A DNA stretch of 64,000 nt from Aquimonas sp041395245 (lineage in GTDB: Bacteria; Pseudomonadota; Gammaproteobacteria; Xanthomonadales; Xanthomonadaceae), in contig JAWLAY010000004.1 in assembly GCA_041395245.1 (NCBI GenBank), forward strand, positions 124,001 through 188,000, read 5' to 3'. Positions 27,753-35,272 of the stretch are shown one piece after another. The translations under genes were made by a program, and so were the position numbers. The number at the start of each line of letters is the position of its first letter. The first letter of the stretch is position 1. The notes under the pieces are model-generated. The model was not told where the DNA came from, made no database searches, and was given only the letters and a program-made list of their open reading frames with translations.

Positions 27753-27784
27753 GGCGGTACCTCCTGAGACGGCAAACGACCCTA

Positions 27785-28177
27785 CTACGCGCTTTCGCTG
27801 ATCATGCCCTGACCCGCGTCGCGAATCCGCTTGGCGATGCGCAGCGCCACTTCGGTCGGAATCTGATAGATGACATCACCGGATTCCCGATCCACGACGC
27901 TGACCACTACACGCTGCGCGTCGTCATCGACTCGGAACTGCAGTGCAGTCTGTGAATCCTTTAGCGTCTCGTCCAGCTCTTTCTGAAGCTGGGCGCGATT
28001 GACCGGCTGACGCTCCGTGGCTTGCGTCGGTCTTGCCGGGGACTGTGCCAGATTAGTGGTCGCCACCTGGGCTGCCGTGCTGGCTGCCTCCACGGGCGCG
28101 GAACGCGACAAAGCCCCGGTACTGCGTACCGGAGCCACTGCACTGGTGGAACTCATTGTGGGTGTAACGGTGGACAT
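27785..28177 (-). CDS. flaG: FlaG family protein
   Basis: The 130-aa protein has a disordered Ser/Ala/Thr-rich N-terminus and a C-terminal FlaG domain: LQFRVDDDAQRVVVSVVDRE, then VIYQIPTEVALRIAKRIRD. FlaG affects filament length in relatives. The ATG at 28177 has a usable RBS (AAAGGGTG); an upstream GTG at 28186 is less likely. It lies between fliC and fliD. Confidence 0.9.
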   Translation of the reverse strand: MSTVTPTMSSTSAVAPVRSTGALSRSAPVEAASTAAQVATTNLAQSPARPTQATERQPVNRAQLQKELDETLKDSQTALQFRVDDDAQRVVVSVVDRESGDVIYQIPTEVALRIAKRIRDAGQGMISESA

Positions 28178-28198
28178 GGTGATCACCCTTTATCCCTC

Positions 28199-28222
28199 GG
28201 GGTGCGGTGGCCGCCGCACCCC
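28199..28222 (-). terminator. hairpin between fliC and flaG
   Basis: GGGGTGCGG and CCGCACCCC form a perfect 9-bp GC-rich stem with a 6-base loop, 23 bases after the fliC stop codon. No T-run follows on the minus strand. It may terminate or stabilise the abundant flagellin transcript while allowing read-through into flaG-fliD. Confidence 0.5.
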
Positions 28223-28244
28223 TGGGACCCTACGGAGTTTTACC

Positions 28245-29666
28245 TTAGCGCAGCAGACTCAACACGTTCTGCGGGACCTGGTTGGCCTGGGCCAACATCG
28301 CCGTACCCGCCTGTTGCAGGATCTGGGCGCGGGTCAGATTGGCGGTTTCCGCCGCAAAGTCAGCGTCCTGAATCCGGCTACGCGCGGCGGTCACGTTCTC
28401 GCTGTTGATCGCCAGGTTCGAAACCACATTGCTGAAGCGGTTCTGCAGCGCACCGAGATTGGCTCGACTGGAGTTGACCGTGGCGAGCGCCGAATCAATC
28501 GTGCTGAGTGCCAGTTCAGCCCCTGACGCGGTGGACACATCGATAGCCGACACACCGGCGCCGAAGGTGGCCGTTGCAGCGGTGTAGCCCGCCGCCAGAG
28601 ACGTCGTCGCCAGATCAGCACCACCCAAGGTGATGCCTGCAGACGATGTGCTGGTCAGCTTGATGCCACCAAACGTGGTCGCGGCAGTGAAACCTGTGTC
28701 CGTCACCGTGCCACCGATCGTGATGTTGCGACCGTCCTGAGCAGTCAACGAGACCGCACCTGTCGATGTGCTGAACGTCGCGGTCACACCGGTCTGGTTG
28801 GAGACCGCATTGATCGCCGCCGACAGATTGGCGCCCTTTTCAATGGCCGATCCCGTGTCCACGGCACCGATGCCAACGCCGTTGATCGTGATGTCACTCG
28901 CGATCGCGGTGGTGGTGGTCGGTGCAGCAGCGGTCACCGTGGTGGCCGTTGCCACCGCCGACACGCCCGTCTGACCCGACACCGAGTTGAACGCGGCTGC
29001 CTTGGCAATCGCACTGCTGGTCGCCAACGTGCTGGACACGCCATCCGACACGGTCGGCCCAATGCCGTAACCATTCACCGTCACGCCACCCGCTGTGATC
29101 GCACCGGTGATCACCGTCGCCGTCAGGCTAGTCGAATAGGATGAGTTGGTTCCCACGCCGAGCGCATCAGCCCGCGCACTGGCAATCGAGGCAATGTCGA
29201 TCGTCTCACCCTGGTTCGCACCGACCTGGAAGGTCTGCGAGGTGAAGGTGCCGTCCAGCAACTTGACGCCGTTGAACGAGGTCTGGGTTGCCACCGTGTT
29301 GATCTGTTGCACCAACTGCTCGACTTCGTCCTGCAACGCGGCACGATCAGAAGCGCTGTTGGTGGCGTTGGCGGCCTGCACCGACAGTTCACGCATACGC
29401 TGCAGCGCGCTGGACACCGAATCCAGTGCACCTTCCGCCGTCTGCGCCAGCGAGATGCCGTCGTTGGCATTGCGCGAGGCCTGATTCAAACCGCGAATCT
29501 GCGAGGTCATGCGGTCGGCAATCGCCAAGCCCGCGGCGTCGTCCTTCGCACTGTTGATGCGCAGGCCCGATGACAGGCGCTGCAGGGAGGTTGCCAACGA
29601 CGAGCCGGAGGTCGTCAGGTTGCGCTGGGCATTCAGCGAAGCGACATTGGTATTGATGACTTGCAT
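28245..29666 (-). CDS. fliC: Flagellin
   Basis: The 473-aa filament subunit has conserved D0/D1 ends (MQVINTNVASLNAQRNL; SGLRINSAKDDAAGLAIADR; C-terminal AQANQVPQNVLSLLR). Between them, at about 175-380, is a Thr/Ala/Gly-rich variable domain with repeated ATATTVTAA-like stretches, which is the surface-exposed part. It has its own sigma-28 promoter and a strong RBS (CAAGAGGAGAG). Only one flagellin gene is present in the window. Confidence 0.97.
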   Translation of the reverse strand: MQVINTNVASLNAQRNLTTSGSSLATSLQRLSSGLRINSAKDDAAGLAIADRMTSQIRGLNQASRNANDGISLAQTAEGALDSVSSALQRMRELSVQAANATNSASDRAALQDEVEQLVQQINTVATQTSFNGVKLLDGTFTSQTFQVGANQGETIDIASIASARADALGVGTNSSYSTSLTATVITGAITAGGVTVNGYGIGPTVSDGVSSTLATSSAIAKAAAFNSVSGQTGVSAVATATTVTAAAPTTTTAIASDITINGVGIGAVDTGSAIEKGANLSAAINAVSNQTGVTATFSTSTGAVSLTAQDGRNITIGGTVTDTGFTAATTFGGIKLTSTSSAGITLGGADLATTSLAAGYTAATATFGAGVSAIDVSTASGAELALSTIDSALATVNSSRANLGALQNRFSNVVSNLAINSENVTAARSRIQDADFAAETANLTRAQILQQAGTAMLAQANQVPQNVLSLLR

Positions 29667-29768
29667 GATGACTCTCCTCTTGGGTCGTGTTGAGCGTCAG
29701 TCGAAACTGGCGTGAAGTGCAGCCTTGACCTTGAGCTTGTTAACCCGTGATGGCCGCTGCTGATCCAG

Positions 29769-29795
29769 TTATCGGTGCCCCCGAGGAAATCTTTA
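29769..29795 (-). promoter_or_regulatory. sigma-28 (FliA) promoter of fliC
   Basis: On the minus strand the sequence TAAAGATT (29788-29795), an 11-base spacer and ACCGATAA (29769-29776) match the FliA consensus TAAAGTTT-N11-GCCGATAA at 14 of 16 positions. It lies about 103 bases upstream of the flagellin ATG. fliA is not in the window. Confidence 0.85.
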
Positions 29796-29856
29796 GCGAA
29801 CGCGAATGCACTGTCGGGTCAGGATTTTCCTGACACCGAAGCGGTGCGACGCCCGC

Positions 29857-31812
29857 TCAACGCTGTCGCGGCATGCCGCGCAGATGCAGGGTGAAGCACA
29901 CTCCGCCGGGACGGTTCTCCGCGCTGGCGTGGCCGCGGTGCAGTTCGCACACCAGTTTCACGATATGCAGGCCGAGGCCGAGATGCGGGCCGCGCCCGCT
30001 CTGCCGGGCTGCATTGCGCACACTCACCAGAGAATCGAACAGGCGAGCCGGATTGCCCTCCGGCAAGGCAGGGCCGTCATTGCAGACGGCAAGTCGGACG
30101 CTGTCGGCGTCGGCGTGTAATTGAATGTCGATGCGGCCGCCGGGCGGACAGAAGGAGCGCGCGTTATCCACCAGCTTTTCCAAAGCCTGCACGATCAGAT
30201 CGGGCGCACCGTGCAGGGGGCAACGAGCTGGCAGGTGCAGTGGCCAGTTGAATGCCGCGTCGCTATCCAGCCCGCGCCAGCCGGCGACGCATTGCTGCAG
30301 CATCGGCACCAGATCGAAGTCTTCCGCTTCAGCGGCGGCCATCGCGCGCTCGATCCGGGTGGCTTCACTCATCGCGCGCAACAACGAGCCGAGTCGCGAA
30401 ACCCCTTCCTGCGCGCGTCGCAGCCAGACGCGCGCCTGCTCGTCCGTGGTCTGGCTTTCGAGGTTGTCCAGCGAAGAGCGCACCACGGCCAGCGGTGTAT
30501 GCAGTTCATGCGACAGGCTGCCCGCAAGGGTGCGCAGATAGTGGGTGTAGGCATCGATCTCTTGCAGCAGCCGCGCAAAGCTGCGCGACAAATCGCCCAG
30601 TTCGTCGCCACGACGATCCACCACGAACAACGACTCGGCACGCCCTTCACGCAACAGCGCGAGTTCGGCCTGTCGGTGTAGTCGCCGAATGCGCGCGCTG
30701 AGGTGAAACGAGTACGCCAACAGCACCGCCGCCACCAGCAAGGCCGCCGACAAGGTGATCCACAGCAGTCGCGAGCGTGCACGGTCTGCCAGCAACAGGG
30801 CATCGCTGCTCGATTGCAGCGCAAACACCGCCACCACACTGCCCGCGTTGCGACGGATCGGCGTCCAGGTTTCCAGCAGCCACTGTCCTGACTCGCCAAG
30901 TCGCCAGACTTGCTGTCGCTGTCCTTGCATCAAAGCCTGCCAGCGCGATCCGGTCATGGCGTCGACCGGCACTGTTTCAGACAGCGCGTCCGCGCCCAAC
31001 GTCTCGCTCAGCCAGCGCCGCCAGGGCGATACCGCCACGTCGTCCGGCAAGGTTCCCGCCTCGGCCAACAGCCGATGCTGCAAATCGAACACACGCCCCA
31101 CGCGCTGATCCGGCAACAGGCGTTGCAGCGCCTGCGACAAGGCTGGCATCGGCAGCATCAAGGGCTGCGCGACACCGCTGCCGAGCTGCACACGCTGCAT
31201 GCCGTCCACATCGACGGCGGTCAAGCGGATCGCCTGCGGACTCAAGGCCGCGGGCAAGGCCAGTTCAAGCGCGTAGCCGTCCGCGCGTTCCTGCATGGCC
31301 CCTTGCACCGACTGGCCGTCGCTGGAAAGAACGGTCAGCGGCCCGGTCGCGACGCGGGCGAAGGCGAACCCATGCCATACGCCAGCCGATTGCACGTCCA
31401 ACTGCACGTGGTCTGACCAAGCCGCGTCCGTGGCGATGCCCTGACTGCGCTCCGGCGTTGTATCGGCAACGTCAATCCACAGAAACAGGCGTTGCTGCTG
31501 CGCCTGCAATCGCAGTTTCAATCGTCCTGCCGCATCGATCGCGTGGGCAGGCGAGTTCAAATCCCAATCGCTGGCAAATCCATCGAGCGTCGGCGTCTGC
31601 GTGACCGGTTGGACATACACGCCCGAGCGCGGCGTATCCAGTGCTGGCACTGTCAACGACAATGCCGCCGCCAGCGACTCCACAATGGCCTGCTGATTCT
31701 GTTCCTGCCCCTCGCGCAGCAGACGTTCCAGCTCACCCACAAACACCCACGCGGCCCACGGCAGCGAGAGGGCCGACAGGCCCAGCCAAAACAATTGCGT
31801 GCCGAACTTCAC
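29857..31812 (-). CDS. pdsS: Histidine kinase of the 'proteobacterial dedicated sortase' type (PdsS)
   Basis: The 651-aa membrane kinase has TM1 (about 8-25), a large periplasmic sensor with a carbohydrate-binding/CBM9-like stretch (TPTLDGFASDWDLNSPAHAI, then LRLQAQQQRLFLWIDVAD), TM2 (about 345-368, LLWITLSAALLVAAVLLAYS), HAMP, a HisKA box (LAGSLSHELHTPLAVVRSSL) and an ATPase domain (LVDNARSFCPPGG; LGLGLHIVKLVCELH). The whole layout matches the kinase class annotated with marine proteobacterial sortase loci. It overlaps the response regulator pdsR (ATGA). No sortase or sorted protein gene adjoins it. Confidence 0.8.
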   Translation of the reverse strand: MKFGTQLFWLGLSALSLPWAAWVFVGELERLLREGQEQNQQAIVESLAAALSLTVPALDTPRSGVYVQPVTQTPTLDGFASDWDLNSPAHAIDAAGRLKLRLQAQQQRLFLWIDVADTTPERSQGIATDAAWSDHVQLDVQSAGVWHGFAFARVATGPLTVLSSDGQSVQGAMQERADGYALELALPAALSPQAIRLTAVDVDGMQRVQLGSGVAQPLMLPMPALSQALQRLLPDQRVGRVFDLQHRLLAEAGTLPDDVAVSPWRRWLSETLGADALSETVPVDAMTGSRWQALMQGQRQQVWRLGESGQWLLETWTPIRRNAGSVVAVFALQSSSDALLLADRARSRLLWITLSAALLVAAVLLAYSFHLSARIRRLHRQAELALLREGRAESLFVVDRRGDELGDLSRSFARLLQEIDAYTHYLRTLAGSLSHELHTPLAVVRSSLDNLESQTTDEQARVWLRRAQEGVSRLGSLLRAMSEATRIERAMAAAEAEDFDLVPMLQQCVAGWRGLDSDAAFNWPLHLPARCPLHGAPDLIVQALEKLVDNARSFCPPGGRIDIQLHADADSVRLAVCNDGPALPEGNPARLFDSLVSVRNAARQSGRGPHLGLGLHIVKLVCELHRGHASAENRPGGVCFTLHLRGMPRQR

Positions 31813-32498
31813 GCGCGCCAGCGGTATCCCGCGCCGTGCACGGTGTCGATCTCGTCGAACGCGGCGTCCACGGCAAGAAACTTGCGCCGGATACGTTTGA
31901 TGTGCGACGTGACGGTCGCATCGTCCACCAGCACATGCGCGTCGCGCATCAGTTGGTCGCGCGAACGCACATGGCCGGGATGCCGCGCCATCGAATGCAC
32001 CATCCAGAACTCGGTCACCGTCAGCGGCACCACCTGCTCATTCCAGCGTACCTGCATGCGCTCCAACTCCAGCGTCATGCCGCGCTGGCGAATCACGGTG
32101 TCCTTGAGGGTTGGCTGTCGCAACGCGTCCAGGCGCCGGAACAAGGCCGCCACGCGGGTCGTCAACTGGGCGATGGAAATATCCTTGCTCAGGTAGTCAT
32201 CCGCGCCCAGGCGCAATCCGGAGATGACATCGAAATCCTCGTCGCGCGCCGACAGAAACAGGATCGGCAAGGTCGCCGACCGGGCCCGCAGTTCGCGGCA
32301 CAACTCGAACCCGCCTTCCGGCTCGTCACCCAGCCCGACGTCGATGATGACCAGATCCGGCAGGCGGACCTCGAACGCACGCTGCGCCTCAGGCCGACTC
32401 GCGTAGGCGCTGACCAGATAGCCATAACGATGCAAGGCATCAACATAGTTCGCCCGGATCGCGGGCTCGTCTTCAACCAGAGCGATGGTGCGGGACAT
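31809..32498 (-). CDS. pdsR: Response regulator of the dedicated-sortase type (PdsR)
   Basis: The 229-aa OmpR-type regulator begins MSRTIALVEDEPAIRANYVD with acidic residues E9/D10 and phospho-acceptor D53 (VIIDVGLGDEPEGG). The winged-helix output contains LTVTEFWMVHSMARHPGHVR and TSHIKRIRRKF. These stretches are the distinctive wording of the PdsR class rather than of generic OmpR regulators. The start at 32498 is chosen because sequence upstream shows no similarity. It is transcribed with pdsS. Confidence 0.85.
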   Translation of the reverse strand: MSRTIALVEDEPAIRANYVDALHRYGYLVSAYASRPEAQRAFEVRLPDLVIIDVGLGDEPEGGFELCRELRARSATLPILFLSARDEDFDVISGLRLGADDYLSKDISIAQLTTRVAALFRRLDALRQPTLKDTVIRQRGMTLELERMQVRWNEQVVPLTVTEFWMVHSMARHPGHVRSRDQLMRDAHVLVDDATVTSHIKRIRRKFLAVDAAFDEIDTVHGAGYRWRA

Positions 32499-32913
32499 GA
32501 TGGTCGCCGTGCGCGAGGAAGCCATCAGTTTAGCGTCAGACGGCGACCAGGTTCGCATGCGAGACATCCGCCTCGACACACAGGCGTCAAGCCAAGTGCG
32601 TCATGTGTACCGACCGGCTGCAGGGTCTCGCCGCGAATCAGATGGGCGGTTTCCGCCGCACCGTCAGCGCCCTAAATCCGAACCTAGGAGCCTGTCGGAC
32701 TTGAAAGGGAATCGGCTGCAAATCCGTCTGGACGGTCCATTTTTCGCCGCGTCCTTGGGCAATCGTTCAACTATTGCCCTGCGACACCGGCAAAAACTGG
32801 CCTCGCCCAGCCGAATTTTCGCTTCGATTCTTCAAGTCCGACAGGCTCCTAGGGTAGCGTCACGTTCATCGCCGCGTGCCGTCGACCCCCGCATTCCAAA
32901 CGGACTGCCTCCC
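32499..32913. other. intergenic region with a complete MITE-like element
   Basis: The 415-base region separates divergent pdsR and the secreted-protein gene at 32914. Apart from the repeat at 32683-32853, no gene, tRNA or clear promoter was recognised. The first ~180 bases presumably hold the pdsR promoter. Confidence 0.6.
32683..32853 (+). mobile_element. MITE-like repeat, complete copy 2
   Basis: This 171-bp element is bounded by perfect 23-bp inverted repeats (CCTAGGAGCCTGTCGGACTT + GAA at 32683-32705 and its exact complement at 32831-32853). It has no coding capacity. The internal sequence includes TGGACGGTCCATTTTTCGCC and a GGGCAAT...ATTGCCC hairpin at about 32756-32779. If CTAG is read as a 4-bp target duplication, the element proper runs from GAGCCTGTCGG to CCGACAGGCTC. 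It is the only complete copy with intact ends. Confidence 0.88.
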
Positions 32914-33924
32914 ATGAACCGTCCTTCCATCCTGCTCACGCTGGTCTTCCTGACCGCAACCACCGCGCCCGCCGTGTCGGGACACGAATCGCGCCCGAGT
33001 TCGCACTGTGCATCGTCGTCGAAAGGCGAGTTCCAAATAACGCATACGCACCCTGCCGTCAGCGCTGGTTTTGAGGCCGAATCAATCTGGATGCGCGCCA
33101 AGTTGTTGCAGTGGCACCTCAAAACCTGTGGTGTCCCGTCGCCGGATGCGGCAGTGAGTGCCGCGGCAGACGAGGCCTCGATGCTTTGGCACACCTTGTT
33201 GGAACGACCTGACACGGCCCCGCATCTGCTCTACGACGCGATTCTGGACCCACAGGTCGACCTGTCCGACGAGCAACGCCACAAGGCACTGCAGCGTGTG
33301 ATGGCACACGATCCAAACAACACCCAGACCTGGCTGGTAGCACTGCAGGCGGAACTGCAGAACCCTGATACGGATACGGTTCGCATCGACACGCTATTGA
33401 CGCAGGCGGCACAGCAAGTCGAGTTCAGTCGCGGCTGGGTACCGACCCTGGCCACCTGGTGGCGGGTGCGGGTTCATTCGACTGCGGAGGGCACGAGCGC
33501 CGATGACTCGGTTATGGAAACCCTGCAGAGCGCCCTCGCCACCTCACCACTGGCGGACGTCAAGACACTGCAAACGGTCTGCGCGCACGAGGCCGTCACG
33601 CCGCACCGCCGCGCACCGTGTCTAACCCTTGCGAAACAACTGGCTGAGGACGCGGATTCCGTCGCTGTCCAGCACACCGCTGCCAAGCTCTGGGCCCAGC
33701 TTGCGACGGATGCGACGGACGCCATGCGCGCAGCGCAATGGCGGCAGGAACTCGACGCGCTGCAGACGCAATTCGTCGCCCTGCCCGACACGCCAAGCAC
33801 GCGCGCACTCATCAGCGCGACATGGATCGATGTCTTGCAGAAGGGCGGCCGCGAGATCGATGTGCAACGTCAAGTCTTGCGCACGATGAGTACGTCCGGG
33901 ACAGCAACGCCAGGTAGCGATTGA
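32914..33924 (+). CDS. Secreted protein of unknown function
   Basis: The 336-aa product starts with a signal peptide (MNRPSILLTLVFLTATTAPA, cleavage near VSG). The mature part is helical, with alternating Ala/Leu/Gln segments that look like a degenerate repeat solenoid (for example LQRVMAHDPNNTQTWLVALQ, reminiscent of TPR packing). It has four or five cysteines and no catalytic motif. It was not recognised as any family. Start 32914 is chosen for the signal peptide; the longer reading runs back through the MITE element, 60 bases upstream, and is not credible. Confidence 0.7.
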   Translation: MNRPSILLTLVFLTATTAPAVSGHESRPSSHCASSSKGEFQITHTHPAVSAGFEAESIWMRAKLLQWHLKTCGVPSPDAAVSAAADEASMLWHTLLERPDTAPHLLYDAILDPQVDLSDEQRHKALQRVMAHDPNNTQTWLVALQAELQNPDTDTVRIDTLLTQAAQQVEFSRGWVPTLATWWRVRVHSTAEGTSADDSVMETLQSALATSPLADVKTLQTVCAHEAVTPHRRAPCLTLAKQLAEDADSVAVQHTAAKLWAQLATDATDAMRAAQWRQELDALQTQFVALPDTPSTRALISATWIDVLQKGGREIDVQRQVLRTMSTSGTATPGSD

Positions 33925-33952
33925 CGCCCGTCCCGTTTGCGCCCGGCGCCGT

Positions 33953-35272
33953 TCAGCCCGCGGTCTGCCGCCAGTGCTCGGCCAGCACTACGCCGACAGC
34001 GTTGGCGATGTTGAGGCTTTCGACCTTGCCCGAGCCCGGAATCCGCAGCCGACGTTCGCAGTAATGGAGGGTGTCCTTGCGCATGCCCGACGCCTCGGCG
34101 CCGAACACGAACACGGCACGGTCGGGCAGTGCTTCGGCATACAGGTCGAGCGCATCACGCGGCAGGGTCGCGCAGAGCACGAAGCCCGCTTCCCGCAGCA
34201 TCGCCACCGCCTCGTCCGTATTCGCCACACGCAGTAGTGGCACGACTTCCGCGCCGCCTTCGGCAACCCGTACGGCGGCACCTGACAGCCCCAGCGTGCT
34301 GTCGTCCGGCAATAGCACGGCGGTGGCACCAAAATGTGCGGCGCTGCGCAGTACCGCGCCAAGGTTGTGCGGATTGCCCACGCCATCCAGCCAGATCAAG
34401 CGTTGCGCCGGTTCGTCCAGGTGCGCGGCCAGAAGTTCCTGCAGGGTGGGCAGTTCGGGCGGCGTCATCAGCACGCAAACCCCTTCATGGTGCTGACTGG
34501 CACACAGACGATCCATATCGTCCGCAGGCACCACGCGGTATCCAAGGCGCTCACGCACGCAGTGCGCCAGCAGCTCGCGGAGGTCGCCAAGGCGAGACTC
34601 CAACAGATAAACCTTGCGCAGACTCTGTGGGCGCGCCGCAAACGCGGCAAGCACTGCGTTCAGACCGTAGATCTTCTGTTCCTGACGCGGCGTCCAAGTG
34701 ACGTCGGACGCCATTGGCAGTGATTCGGTGGGATGCGCATCGCCTGGGTCTTGCGCGACCTCGGCAGAAGTCGACCGACCTTGCCACGGCGCAGAGGCGG
34801 TCCGGTCGGGGCGAGGACGCTGTCCGTAGGGCGAGTGGGTCGTCGCACCTGCACGACCAACATCGCGTGAATCCGGCGCACGAGTCCGGCGTTGCGGGTC
34901 GGGCGCAGCGTCGCGCCGGTGCGGCCGATCCTCACGCCGATCCTGCCGCGGGGCTGAATCAAAATGACGACCGCTGGGCGCCTCACCACGGGCCGAATGC
35001 CCTTCGCCACGACGAGTTTCCCCGCGCGGCGCTCGTTCGGCATGGGACTCCGGCGCGCGCCGCGACGACCCTGGCTTGGGCGAGCGTTCGTTCTCGCTAG
35101 CGGGCTTCGCAAACGGCTGCGGCAGCCGATACGGACTGGCGCCGCTGGGAGAACTCTCGCGTGGCCGCCAGTCATCGCGTGGTCGACGCGGCCCGGACTC
35201 GCCGCGCGGCGCCGCAGTGCGTCCAGGGCGCGGTTTACCGGGCCATGTCGGCGGCGATTTGTCCTTGGTCAT
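33953..35272 (-). CDS. SpoU/TrmH-family RNA methyltransferase, YfiF-like
   Basis: The 439-aa protein has a C-terminal SpoU methyltransferase (about 195-435): substrate-binding part (KIYGLNAVLAAFAARPQSLR), then motif 1 LDGVGNPHNLGAVLRSAAHF, motif 2 VFVFGAEASGMRKD and motif 3 IPGSGKVESLNIANAVGVVL, forming the trefoil-knot SAM site. The first ~190 residues are disordered and dominated by Arg/Pro/Ser/Asp, with many RR, DRR and RGE units, suited to RNA binding. The long N-terminal extension is closer to E. coli YfiF than to RlmB. The target RNA is unknown. It overlaps the RND pump gene by four bases. Confidence 0.88.
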   Translation of the reverse strand: MTKDKSPPTWPGKPRPGRTAAPRGESGPRRPRDDWRPRESSPSGASPYRLPQPFAKPASENERSPKPGSSRRAPESHAERAPRGETRRGEGHSARGEAPSGRHFDSAPRQDRREDRPHRRDAAPDPQRRTRAPDSRDVGRAGATTHSPYGQRPRPDRTASAPWQGRSTSAEVAQDPGDAHPTESLPMASDVTWTPRQEQKIYGLNAVLAAFAARPQSLRKVYLLESRLGDLRELLAHCVRERLGYRVVPADDMDRLCASQHHEGVCVLMTPPELPTLQELLAAHLDEPAQRLIWLDGVGNPHNLGAVLRSAAHFGATAVLLPDDSTLGLSGAAVRVAEGGAEVVPLLRVANTDEAVAMLREAGFVLCATLPRDALDLYAEALPDRAVFVFGAEASGMRKDTLHYCERRLRIPGSGKVESLNIANAVGVVLAEHWRQTAG

